Assembly: GCA_964588385.1 (NCBI GenBank) | Contig: CAZPPG010000018.1 | Span: forward strand, 1-64,000 | DNA length: 64,000 bases | DNA from: JAHBWV01 sp964588385 | GTDB lineage: Bacteria > Planctomycetota > Phycisphaerae > Phycisphaerales > UBA1924 | Direction of reading: 5' to 3' | In this document: positions 35,884 through 45,999 of the stretch, in pieces | Layout of the letters: every line of letters begins with the position of its first letter | Numbering within the stretch: the stretch's first letter is position 1 | The notes under the pieces: model-generated | The model's input: the letters and a program-made list of their open reading frames with translations, nothing else | What the model was told of the DNA's origin: nothing | Database searches by the model: none | Made by a program: the position numbers and the translations under genes

Positions 35884-37089
35884 ATGATCGCGAAGCATTG
35901 CTCACTTGTTGCCATGGCCTCTGGCCTGGCGTTGGGTCTTGGTGCGGGTTCGGTCGCGGGATTGGTGTGCGGCTCCGCGGCGGCCGAGCCGCCCACGCTT
36001 CTGAGCGCAGAAGCCAGACCTGCCGGGCACCTCTACATCAACGTGCGGACCGGCGAGCGTGTTGTCACTCTGTTCGAGGACGGAGGGCAGGGGAGCGTTC
36101 GTGCGGGGCCTGGCCTCTTCATCAATGACGACTACCTGTCGAACGGGAACCTCTTCTGGAGCATGGACGATCCCTCGCGCACCGGCGGCATCCCGCCGTT
36201 CGGTACCGAGGGCGCGGACTGGGGCGACATGGTCTTTGACCGGGTCATCGACGGCATCGGCGTGGCGTACGCGACCGATTCGGCCATCGAGATCGCGCCG
36301 CAGCTCGCCCTTCCCGGCTTCACGCTCATCAACTGGTTCTACGACTGCGACGGGGGATTCAACCACCCCGCAGCCGTCCCGACGGCGGCGATCATGCTCA
36401 CGAGCGCGCCCGCCGCGTTCTTCCCCACGGGCTACACCGGGTGGTTCATCACGTATGACTTCGCGCCCTACGCCTTCGCGGAGTTCGGCGACACCGACGG
36501 CACCGCGGCAAGCCCCGCGACCGGAACATCCAAGGTCAATGGCGCGTTCCTCGGCTGCGACCATGACGACACGGACGGAAACCCGTGGTCCGACTTCGGA
36601 TGGAGCTACACCTTCATCCAGAACCAGACAGCTTCGCGGCGCGTGGCGGGGCCCTACCTCGTGCTGCCGCAGTATGCGGCGACCAGGGAGGATGATCTGT
36701 TTGTGACCGGCGGCGGCGGCAACGCGCACGGCGTCGATGACATTGTCGACTGGTACACCACCCCGACCAGCGCGGGCACGCTCGCGCCACGATCCGGGCA
36801 CCTGGGCACGTTCAACTTCGGCGGCTGGCCGGCGAACCCCTACGCGTCGCTCTACATCGGGTTGTACGGGTATGACCCCTGCGAGCTGGCGGATTACAAC
36901 TTCGATGGCATTCCGGACATCCTCGACATCCTCGACCTGTTCAGCGACTTCTCCGTCTGCCAGGGATGCACGCCGTCCGCCGCGTGTCCGCCGGCGGTCT
37001 TCGCGAAACTGGACCGCTACAACCCCGATGGATGCGTGGACATCCTCGACCTCTTGGAGTTCTTCACGATGTTCGGGCACTGCTTCTGA
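35884..37089 (+). CDS. Secreted protein with variant dockerin-like tail
   Basis: This 401-residue protein follows GGAGGG and starts at ATG 35884. The signal peptide ends GSAAAEPP. A beta-rich body with few Lys and many aromatics follows (FINDDYLSNGNLFWSMDD, GWFITYDFAPYAFAEFG), of unknown fold. The C-terminal 70 residues carry two Asp-rich segments (DYNFDGIPDILDILDLFSDF and NPDGCVDILDLLEFFTMF) that correspond to the GC-type dockerin of neighbouring genes, but the spacing and cysteines differ and the protein ends GHCF rather than GC. It is probably a divergent member of that tail family. Confidence 0.75.
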   Translation: MIAKHCSLVAMASGLALGLGAGSVAGLVCGSAAAEPPTLLSAEARPAGHLYINVRTGERVVTLFEDGGQGSVRAGPGLFINDDYLSNGNLFWSMDDPSRTGGIPPFGTEGADWGDMVFDRVIDGIGVAYATDSAIEIAPQLALPGFTLINWFYDCDGGFNHPAAVPTAAIMLTSAPAAFFPTGYTGWFITYDFAPYAFAEFGDTDGTAASPATGTSKVNGAFLGCDHDDTDGNPWSDFGWSYTFIQNQTASRRVAGPYLVLPQYAATREDDLFVTGGGGNAHGVDDIVDWYTTPTSAGTLAPRSGHLGTFNFGGWPANPYASLYIGLYGYDPCELADYNFDGIPDILDILDLFSDFSVCQGCTPSAACPPAVFAKLDRYNPDGCVDILDLLEFFTMFGHCF

Positions 37090-37125
37090 GGACGCGACCC
37101 GGTCGGAGGACGCCCGAGCCCGCGT

Positions 37126-37917
37126 TCACGTGCCGCGGGTGTTGCCGAAGAGTTCGATGTGCAGGCGGCTGCAGTAGCGCCAGCCGCGTGAGAGGCATGC
37201 GTCGAGCACCCAGGCCTTGTGCTCGGGCGTCGGGGGCTTGACGCCCTCGGGCATGAGCATGATGTCGCTGGGCGCGAGGTTGTGGAGTTGTGCGAGCAGC
37301 GCGTCGATCTCGGCGAGGTCGGCGCGCTCTGAGTTCTGGGCGACGACGAACTTGAGTTGGCGATCGGGATAGGCGTCGATCAGTTGCTGGATGAGGGGGA
37401 TGTTGAGGCGGCGTTCCTCGTGGCGGGCTGCCCATGCGCCCGTGGGATCGCGCGGGTCGGGCGAGCCGCCGGCGCCGCGCGGCGTGGAGTTGGAGAGTTT
37501 CGGGCTCATGCTCATGAGCGCGCAGCCGGTCTCGGAGGGTGGACGGAAGATGGTGGCGGCGGTCTCGAAGGTGACGTGCATGCCGCGCGCGGCGAGCTCG
37601 CGGCCGAGCGCGGCCATGGCGTCAAAGAGCATGGGCTCGCCACCTGTGAGCACGGCGTGGCGGACCCCCCCGCCCCCCCCACTTTCTGATCGCATGTGCG
37701 CTGCGGCCTCGGCGATGAGGTCATCGACGGTGCGTGTCGGGCCTTCGGGGTTCCAACTGGCGTAGGGCGTGTCGCACCAGGTGCAGCGGAGATTGCAGCC
37801 GCTGGCGCGGCAGAACCAACTGGGGACGCCGGTGAGTTTGCCCTCGCCCTGCACGGAGACGAAGGTCTCCGCGATACGGACGCGCGAGGCATCGGGGTGT
37901 GCGAGTGGAAGCGTCAT
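37126..37917 (-). CDS. queE: 7-carboxy-7-deazaguanine synthase
   Basis: This 263-residue radical SAM enzyme starts at ATG 37917, overlapping the queC stop by ATGA. It shows FVSVQGEGKLTGVPSWFCRA, the CNLRCTWCDT Fe-S motif (C-x3-C-x2-C), and HAVLTGGEPMLF. It makes 7-carboxy-7-deazaguanine from 6-carboxytetrahydropterin in queuosine biosynthesis. Between the N-terminal part and the GGEP motif the DNA holds an unusual C7-G-C8 homopolymer run (37665-37680) coding for five Gly. QueD and QueF are not in the window. Confidence 0.93.
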   Translation of the reverse strand: MTLPLAHPDASRVRIAETFVSVQGEGKLTGVPSWFCRASGCNLRCTWCDTPYASWNPEGPTRTVDDLIAEAAAHMRSESGGGGGVRHAVLTGGEPMLFDAMAALGRELAARGMHVTFETAATIFRPPSETGCALMSMSPKLSNSTPRGAGGSPDPRDPTGAWAARHEERRLNIPLIQQLIDAYPDRQLKFVVAQNSERADLAEIDALLAQLHNLAPSDIMLMPEGVKPPTPEHKAWVLDACLSRGWRYCSRLHIELFGNTRGT

Positions 37918-38633
37918 GTGTGAGGCGTGGCGTAGCGCGTGGGATCGGGGATGTTGGCGTCGGCGAAGCCCTTGATGCGGATGCGGCAGGAGTCGCACGA
38001 GCGACAGGAGAAGCCGCGTGCGTCGGGGTCGTAGCAGGATGTCGTGAGTGAGAGGTCGACGCCGAGTTCGTGGCCACGTCGGATGATGTCGGCCTTGGTG
38101 AGATCGATGAGGGGCGCGCGGACGCGGAAGGGACGGCCCTCGACGCCGTCCTTGGTGGCGAGGTTGGCGGTGCGTTCGAAGGACTCGATGAACGCCGGGC
38201 GGCAGTCGGGGTAGCCGGAGTAATCAACGGCGTTGGCGCCGATGAAGATGTCGCGGGCACCGACGACTTCGGCGAGGCCCAGCGCGATGGAGAGGAAGAC
38301 GAGGTTGCGGGCGGGGACGTAGGTGATGGGGATGGCGGAGGCGGGCGTGGCGTGCTTGGGGACTTCGATGTCGGCGGTGAGGGCCGAGCCGCCGACGAGA
38401 CGGAGGTCGAGCGGGATGATGCGGTGATCGGCGGCGTGGAGGTGAGCGGCGATCCTTCGGGCGGCGTCGAGTTCGACCTTGTGGCGCTGCCCGTAGTCGA
38501 AGGAGATGGCGTGGCAGGTGAGGCCTTGGGATTGCGCGACGGCGAGCGTGACCGCGCTGTCGAGGCCGCCGGAGAGGAGGACGACGGCGCGTGGGGCGGA
38601 GGATGTCGGCGCGAGTGCGGGGCTCTTCACCAT
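37914..38633 (-). CDS. queC: 7-cyano-7-deazaguanine synthase
   Basis: This 239-residue protein has an N-terminal ATP-pyrophosphatase loop (AVVLLSGGLDSAVTLAVAQS), FDYGQRHKVEL, and YVPARNLVFLSIAL. The C-terminal zinc motif is SCYDPDARGFSCRSCDSC. QueC converts 7-carboxy-7-deazaguanine plus ammonia and ATP to preQ0. It is upstream of queE with coupled translation, and 3 bases downstream of trmB, so all are in one operon of tRNA-modification genes. The ATG at 38633 lies near AATAGG. Confidence 0.95.
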   Translation of the reverse strand: MVKSPALAPTSSAPRAVVLLSGGLDSAVTLAVAQSQGLTCHAISFDYGQRHKVELDAARRIAAHLHAADHRIIPLDLRLVGGSALTADIEVPKHATPASAIPITYVPARNLVFLSIALGLAEVVGARDIFIGANAVDYSGYPDCRPAFIESFERTANLATKDGVEGRPFRVRAPLIDLTKADIIRRGHELGVDLSLTTSCYDPDARGFSCRSCDSCRIRIKGFADANIPDPTRYATPHT

Positions 38634-38636
38634 TGC

Positions 38637-39419
38637 CTATTGCCCATTCCCCATTGCCCTCTTCTTCAGCGTGCAGGAGTGGAACGGGCGGCCCTCGCGC
38701 CGGTACTTGCGTTCGAAGTTGGTGCCGACGAGTTCGCCCTCGCCGGCGGCGGCGGGCTTCTGGTACTCAAGGCGCTCAAAGGCGGGCATGGGGATGGAGT
38801 CGGGGATGCCGGCGGACCGCGATGGCCCCCCACTCGCGGTCCAACGCGCGAAGTAGGTCTCCATCCACGTCCAGTACTCGGAGTGGTCCGTGACGATGCG
38901 GAGCTCGCCGCCGGGGATGAGCGTGCGCCAGGCGTCGGCGAGGAAGCGATCCTGCACGACGCGGTTCTTGTGGTGCTTCTGCTTGGGCCAGGGGTCGCTG
39001 AAGTAGAGGTGGATGACCTGGATGATCGCGTCGGGCATGCGCCAGCGGAGGAACTCGGTGGCGTCGGCGCGGAGCATGCGGGCGTTGGTGGCGTTGACGC
39101 GCCGGAGGCGATCGGCGGAGTAGGCGTAGTACTCGCCCTCCCACTCGATGCCGAGGAAGTTGGTGTCGGGGCGGGCGCGGGACTCTTCGAGGATGAAGGT
39201 GCCCTTGCCGCAGCCGATCTCGAGTTCGAAGGGGAGGGTCGGATTCTTGAACCACTTGCGGGGATCGAGGCGGCCGCTGTCGGGTTCAGTGAGGATGGAG
39301 TCGGGGAGGGGCGGGAGTTCGGAGGGCGCGATGCCGATGACGCCGGGGGCGGCATCAAACTTCGTGCCCAAGGGGCGGGGAGCGGGTGAAGAGGTTGGGG
39401 TGGCCCCGGAATCGTTCAT
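38637..39419 (-). CDS. trmB: tRNA (guanine-N7)-methyltransferase
   Basis: This 260-residue protein has the class I methyltransferase core with SAM motif FELEIGCGKGTFILEESR, NFLGIEWEGEYY, and the TrmB-specific HLYFSDPWPKQKHHKNRVVQ. Near the end TNFERKYRREGRPFHSC matches the tRNA-binding tail. It methylates G46 of tRNA. The N-terminal 60 residues are a Pro-rich extension. This is a methyltransferase and is unrelated to the TrmB-type regulator at 29329. The C-terminal residues (AMGNGQ) are coded by a run of AATGGG-type repeats just before queC. Confidence 0.93.
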   Translation of the reverse strand: MNDSGATPTSSPAPRPLGTKFDAAPGVIGIAPSELPPLPDSILTEPDSGRLDPRKWFKNPTLPFELEIGCGKGTFILEESRARPDTNFLGIEWEGEYYAYSADRLRRVNATNARMLRADATEFLRWRMPDAIIQVIHLYFSDPWPKQKHHKNRVVQDRFLADAWRTLIPGGELRIVTDHSEYWTWMETYFARWTASGGPSRSAGIPDSIPMPAFERLEYQKPAAAGEGELVGTNFERKYRREGRPFHSCTLKKRAMGNGQ

Positions 39420-39448
39420 CGGGGGATGTTATGGATGGAGCGCGGGGA

Positions 39449-39619
39449 TCACGCGAAGGGGCGAATGATGGCGGCGAGTTGCTCGATGCCCCAGGCCACG
39501 GCCCACGCGACCCCCCACGCCACTTCGAAGCAGGCGATCCAGGCGAGCGCGGCCCAGTGGAGGTTTTTCAGGAGGGACGAGGTGAGAGCGTCGGCGGGAA
39601 GATCCCGGGTCGGATGCAT
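39449..39619 (-). CDS. Small membrane protein (56 residues)
   Basis: This short open frame starts at ATG 39619 and ends 29 bases before the trmB ATG. The sequence begins MHPTRDLPADALTSSLLKNL and continues with a single hydrophobic helix rich in Trp and Ala (WAALAWIACFEVAWGVAWAV), closing EQLAAIIRPFA. Third codon positions are strongly GC-biased, as in real genes here. No clear ribosome site is seen. It probably forms one inner-membrane helix with short tails. It resembles no family I can name. It may be cotranscribed with trmB. Confidence 0.55.
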   Translation of the reverse strand: MHPTRDLPADALTSSLLKNLHWAALAWIACFEVAWGVAWAVAWGIEQLAAIIRPFA

Positions 39620-40112
39620 GGCGAGATGGATCGGTGCGGGTGTGGCGCGGGATCGTGTCAGCCGCGTGGGGCCTCGGGCACCGGGTCAGTCTGGAGCGGA
39701 CGTGAGGGTTGCGCGAGGGTGTGCGGACTTGGTCGGGTGAGAGGGTGATGAGATGGGTGTGAGGCGGAGATGTGAATCCACCGGATGCCCACAACTGGCC
39801 ATGTCCCGAGGCGAGGGCGGCGGCGGGTGCGGGGTCGAGTCGAGCGGAATGTGCGCAGCGTGGGCGGCGGGGCGCGGAATTGTGATCCGTGGGCCGAGTT
39901 GGGCGTATAAGTGACGTAGGACAATTCGAGCCCGGGATTGACGCGGGGGGCGCGTCGGGCCGATAGCAAGAGCGAAGCGGCGCAGGATCGCGCTCGACCC
40001 CCGGTTGACGGCGATGTGCTCGCCGCATGAAGCGGCGGGGCTTCTCCCGACAGCCAGAGTGAGCGTCCTTCCACGCGGCATCCGTACGCCACGTCCCTGG
40101 AGGGAACTCGCG
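39620..40112. other. Intergenic region before prkA
   Basis: No convincing gene lies in these 493 bases; a long minus-strand frame through here is antisense to prkA and has no protein-like content. The word TATAAG near 39908 could be a -10 element for prkA, but no matching -35 is seen. An SD sequence (GGAGGG) for prkA begins at 40099. Confidence 0.4.
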
Positions 40113-42206
<2,094 letters not shown>

Positions 42207-42209
42207 GAG

Positions 42210-42455
42210 AAGAGAACGCAGAGGTCGCAGAGAGCGCGGCGTGGCGCAGAGGGAAGAGGGGAAAGGGGCGAGGAAGAGGTTGAACGCGGCACACCAGGCG
42301 GAGAAGAGGGTTTGAACGCGGAGGACGCCGAGGAACGCGGAGAAGAGGGGAACGGGGGAAGGCGGGAAGGCGGGAAGGCGGGAAGGCGGGAAGGCGGGAG
42401 GAGTCTCACCACGGAGGGCCACGGAGGCAGAGGGGCAGAGGGGCAGAGGGGCGGG
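42210..42455. repeat. Purine-rich repeat tract with tandem GAAGGCGG and GAGGGGCA units
   Basis: After prkA the DNA is a patchwork of AACGCGGAG/AACGCAGAG words (as at 22405-22585, opposite strand), then about five tandem copies of GAAGGCGG (42358-42397) and three of AGAGGGGC (about 42429-42452). There is no coding potential. The remaining bases to 42586 contain no recognisable feature. Confidence 0.75.
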
Positions 42456-42586
42456 GGATCTGATGAGTACTGCTTTGGAATGGGGTTCAGCCGCGGCGCT
42501 GACAGCGTGAATGCGGGCTCGTACGCGCAAGACTTGCGTTCATAAATGGTGACTGAGCAGGGTCTATGGTGCGGCCCAAATAGATA

Positions 42587-42615
42587 TTGCGTGAAGTTCC
42601 TCCGTCGCCTAATCT
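42587..42615 (+). promoter_or_regulatory. Sigma-70-type promoter
   Basis: TTGCGT (42587-42592) and TAATCT (42610-42615) are 17 bases apart. The predicted start is near 42622, giving an 18-base leader that contains the GGAGG of the membrane protein gene at 42640. Confidence 0.6.
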
Positions 42616-42639
42616 AGGGGGCTGACTGCGGAGGAACAC

Positions 42640-44103
42640 ATGGCGAAGCGTGGGAGAAAGAAAAAGGCCAAAGCCGATCCACCATTGGCTCCGCCGCCAT
42701 CCTCCGTGGTGCAAAGCGAGGTTGCGCCTTACAAGGACCTCATCAATCCAATTGATCAGCCGCCTATCGACCCTGATGCGGCGGCCGCGGGCGCTGCTGG
42801 TGAATCGGAGTCCGCAACCACTCGATCTGCGGTTCTTGACGACATCCTGATTAAGAGCGATGGCGAGCCGGCGCAGAGCGCGCGAGAGGCGCCGCCTCGG
42901 AGGGGCGCCGCTTCACGACAGGAATCCGCGGAAGCGATGATCGCGCACGCGCGGTACATGGTCGAGTGCGAGCGCGAGGTGTACGTGAGTCTGACGCAGC
43001 GCGGAAAGGTCATTGTTGCGGCCACGTCCGGATTGCTGGGGTTTGTGTCCGTTGTGCTCCTCGTGACCACTCCCGCGTCGGTTCTGGGCATGATGGCAAC
43101 CGACCAGCATCCGGTCGAGCCGTGGCTGACGGGCGGATTCGTTGTGGCATCGGTCATTCTGATCGCCGGACTCGTTCGCAGCATCGCTTCGATCTCGGCT
43201 TACGTGAAGAACCACGACGAAGAAAGAGGGATGATCGATCATCCGACGTCGTTCGGCGAGGTCGCGCTCGATTGGTACAAGACCCATCCGAGCATCCACA
43301 CGGTCAGTCTCCTCTACCTCGTCGACATGGCGCTTCAGGAACGGTTCTACGGGAGCATCACCCAAGTACCCGCCCGCCTAAGGTGCCTGTTCAAGGTCTT
43401 CCTGATGATCTGGGAAGTTGATGACTTGAACGTGAAGAAGCGACTGAAGCGTACGAAAGCAACGATCGCGTACGTGAGCTTTGTCGCGTCCGGCGGCACT
43501 TGGCCTCGCATCCGCTTCACACCCGAGGCACACGACAAAGTCAAGACACAGGTGAAGACATGGCTTTTGGAAGCAAACTTCAATCGATACCTCGTCCCCG
43601 AGGATAAGCTCCCGCACGTTGACCACTACCCGAAGATGGCAACCAGCGCCACGTACTACCTCCAGTTCGCTGAGGGATTCGCCGTGGACCGCCTTGGGGT
43701 GTATGGGCACCAGCGCAAGCAAGCGAAGGCCGCCGACAGCAAGAGCGATGGTCATCTTGTCAATGCCGGCGCGCCGTACAGAGAGCGGGCGGAGCCGTCT
43801 GCCGACATGCCACCAGGCATGTCACAGTGGGAATGGCGTATCTTCACTTCCACGTACATTACCGCGCAGCGCCTTCGGTCCTCGAACTGGAACCTCTGGT
43901 GGCGGGTACGAAGTTGCGAGCGGTTCTTTGTGCACGGCATCACTCTCATCACGATCGCGTTCGGCATCGCCGCGGGCTGCACGGGCATGGCGTCCTACCT
44001 TAATCAGCCTGTGACACGTGTCCAGCTATCAACGCCCACCGGAGAGGCCGCGTTTCACTCGGATCCGACTGCTCCGCCTCAAGATAAACGTTCTTCCGAA
44101 TGA
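42640..44103 (+). CDS. Unknown membrane protein
   Basis: This 487-residue protein has its own promoter and GGAGG six bases before ATG 42640. A basic start (MAKRGRKKKAKADPP) and a Pro/Ala-rich acidic linker lead to two closely spaced membrane helices (VIVAATSGLLGFVSVVLLVT and WLTGGFVVASVILIAGLVRS) near 120-180. A soluble middle domain follows (FGEVALDWYKTHPSIHTVSL, then a basic helical part), and one further helix lies near the C-terminus (FFVHGITLITIAFGIAAGCT). No domain is recognised. The coding sequence has lower GC and less biased third positions than its neighbours, so it may have been acquired. Confidence 0.78.
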   Translation: MAKRGRKKKAKADPPLAPPPSSVVQSEVAPYKDLINPIDQPPIDPDAAAAGAAGESESATTRSAVLDDILIKSDGEPAQSAREAPPRRGAASRQESAEAMIAHARYMVECEREVYVSLTQRGKVIVAATSGLLGFVSVVLLVTTPASVLGMMATDQHPVEPWLTGGFVVASVILIAGLVRSIASISAYVKNHDEERGMIDHPTSFGEVALDWYKTHPSIHTVSLLYLVDMALQERFYGSITQVPARLRCLFKVFLMIWEVDDLNVKKRLKRTKATIAYVSFVASGGTWPRIRFTPEAHDKVKTQVKTWLLEANFNRYLVPEDKLPHVDHYPKMATSATYYLQFAEGFAVDRLGVYGHQRKQAKAADSKSDGHLVNAGAPYRERAEPSADMPPGMSQWEWRIFTSTYITAQRLRSSNWNLWWRVRSCERFFVHGITLITIAFGIAAGCTGMASYLNQPVTRVQLSTPTGEAAFHSDPTAPPQDKRSSE

Positions 44104-44522
44104 CGCTCGCCTTGATGACGGCCTTTGGCTCTGCCGACGAACAGAGATACGTGACGCGCCGCGCAGCAAGCTTTCAGAGGGCTGAGCTCGGTCACCCCAC
44201 CTTGGCACTATTCGTTCCGCTGGCGACGCATAGGAGTTCCTGTCTTGATTCATGCCTGCTCTTCGAGCTGGCATGCCACCCCTTCGAGCGACCGATTGCG
44301 ATGTGGTCGCGTGGTGCGGAACGTGTTGACCATCCGGACTTCGGGCGCACGCGGTTCGGCGCAGACCCCCGTAGAATCACGGAATCTGTTCGGCCCCGAA
44401 TCTGGGACGGCACCTTTCCTCGATTCATCTGTTGAAACAGCGATGATCGTGGGCGGTCGGAGTTGCGTCGGTTGTCGGAGACACTTGCAGAGGAACACGA
44501 TCTGAACGCCAAGGAAGACAGA
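44104..44522. other. Intergenic region before the efflux genes
   Basis: These 419 bases hold no convincing gene. A 111-codon frame starting with an ATGA overlap at 44100 lacks normal codon bias and resembles no family. The word TAGAAT near 44373 could be a -10 element for the downstream efflux operon. AAGGA begins at 44509, about eight bases before the proposed TTG start at 44523. Confidence 0.4.
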
Positions 44523-45935
44523 TTGAATCGATCCGGGGCTTCGACGCGGCAGCGGCAGAAGGCGGCGCTCGCCGTGTCGCTCGTGGGGGCGGCCGCGCTG
44601 ATGATGTCTCTGGTCGGATGCCAGAAGGGCGAGGGGGCGGAGGCGAGGAAGGCCGAGCCGCCGACGTTTGAGCTGGAGGTGACGACGCCGGTGCGGGCGA
44701 TGCTGCCTCGCACGGTGCGGGTGACGGGAACGCTGTATGGCGAAGAGGAGGCGACGATTGCTTCCAAGGTGAGCGGTCGTGTGGTGGAGGTGCTGGCGGA
44801 CCTCGGCGATCGCATGGAGCCGGGGGCAGCCCTGGTTCGGATCGACCCGACGGATTATGAGTTGCTGCGTGATGAGCGGTCGCGCGCGATGGTGGAGATG
44901 CTGGCGCAGATTGGTCTGACGGAACTGCCGGAGCGGGGCGGGGGTTGGAGCGAGGGTGGCGGCGGCGGGGAGGGCGGGGACGAGATTGACATTGACAGCG
45001 TGCCGCTGGTGGCGCGGGCGATCCTGGAGGCGGAGAACGCGCGGGTTCGGTTCGAGCGTGCGCGGCAGTTGGCCGAGAGCGATCCGCCCCTGATGGGGCC
45101 TCAGGAGTTCAGCGACATCCGCACGGCGTTTGAGGTCGCCAAGAGCAACGTGGAAGTGCAGCGTCTGGAGGCACGATCGATCTTGGCGCGGGCCCGGACG
45201 CTGGAGGTGCAGGTGCGGATCGCGGAGCAGCGCATCGAGGATTCGACGCCTCGTGCGCCCGAGGCGGGGGCGGCGGGTGGCGCGTCGTATGAGATTGCCC
45301 AGCGGTCGGTGTCGGTGGGCGACTTCGTGCAGATCGGCGACCCGTTGATGCGCGTGGTGGACTCGGACCCGATCAAGCTGCGTATGAGCGTGCCGGAGCG
45401 GCGGTTCTCGCAGATCAGGGTGGGGCAACCGGCGAGCGTGGTTGCGGATGCGGCGACCCACGCGTCAACCACGGGGCAAGCTTCGGCCACGGGGCACGCG
45501 GCGAAGGCCGGGAAGGTGTCGCGGGTGGCGCCGTCGCTTGATGCGTCGACGCGGACCTTGCCGATCGAGGTGCTGATCCCGAACGGGGATGGGTCGCTGA
45601 AGCCGGGCGGGTTTGCCACGGCGGAGATCACGGTGGGCGAGCAGGAGGCGCTGGTGGTGCCTGCGAGCGCGATCGTGACGTTCGCGGGCGTTCACAAGGT
45701 GATCGTGGTCGCGGATGGGAGCGCGCAGGAGAAGCGCGTGATGCTCGGGGCCCGGGCGAAGCTGGATGATGGGACGGGCGCCACTGAGAAGGTTGAGATC
45801 CTGAGCGGGCTTTCGGGGGGAGAGACGATCGCGCTCGCCCCGCCGAGTTCGGTGACGACGGGCGCGCGGGTGAGGATCGTTGATCGCGGGGCGGGAACGG
45901 GAGCAGGAGCGGGTGCCGCGTCGGGATCGCGCTAG
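44523..45935 (+). CDS. RND efflux periplasmic adaptor lipoprotein
   Basis: From TTG 44523 this is a 470-residue protein. The leader ends LMMSLVGCQKG, a good lipobox with the acylated Cys. Next come the biotinyl-lipoyl half (VSGRVVEVLADLGDRMEPGA), a helical hairpin with an acidic Gly-rich insertion (EGGGGGEGGDEIDID), the second lipoyl half (VSVGDFVQIGDPLMRVVDSD) and a beta-barrel/membrane-proximal part (GGFATAEITVGEQEALVVPA). An Ala/Thr-rich insert (ASTTGQASATGHAAKAGK) interrupts the barrel. It links an RND pump to an outer-membrane channel. It is 64 bases upstream of the pump. An in-frame TTG at 44463 is a possible earlier start. Confidence 0.88.
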   Translation: MNRSGASTRQRQKAALAVSLVGAAALMMSLVGCQKGEGAEARKAEPPTFELEVTTPVRAMLPRTVRVTGTLYGEEEATIASKVSGRVVEVLADLGDRMEPGAALVRIDPTDYELLRDERSRAMVEMLAQIGLTELPERGGGWSEGGGGGEGGDEIDIDSVPLVARAILEAENARVRFERARQLAESDPPLMGPQEFSDIRTAFEVAKSNVEVQRLEARSILARARTLEVQVRIAEQRIEDSTPRAPEAGAAGGASYEIAQRSVSVGDFVQIGDPLMRVVDSDPIKLRMSVPERRFSQIRVGQPASVVADAATHASTTGQASATGHAAKAGKVSRVAPSLDASTRTLPIEVLIPNGDGSLKPGGFATAEITVGEQEALVVPASAIVTFAGVHKVIVVADGSAQEKRVMLGARAKLDDGTGATEKVEILSGLSGGETIALAPPSSVTTGARVRIVDRGAGTGAGAGAASGSR

Positions 45936-45999
45936 ATTGCGGCGCGTGAGCGGCGGTGAGCGGTCGGGCGTCGGGCCTTGGGGGCAGTGAGGAGCACGC

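Noticed and set aside
38070..39389. 439-codon open frame on the plus strand
   Set aside because: It is antisense to queC and trmB, which are both well supported; the product is an Asp/Glu/Gly-rich shadow.
44100..44435. 111-codon frame overlapping the membrane protein stop by ATGA
   Set aside because: Codon use is not biased as in real genes here, there is no ribosome site beyond the overlap, and no motif is seen.
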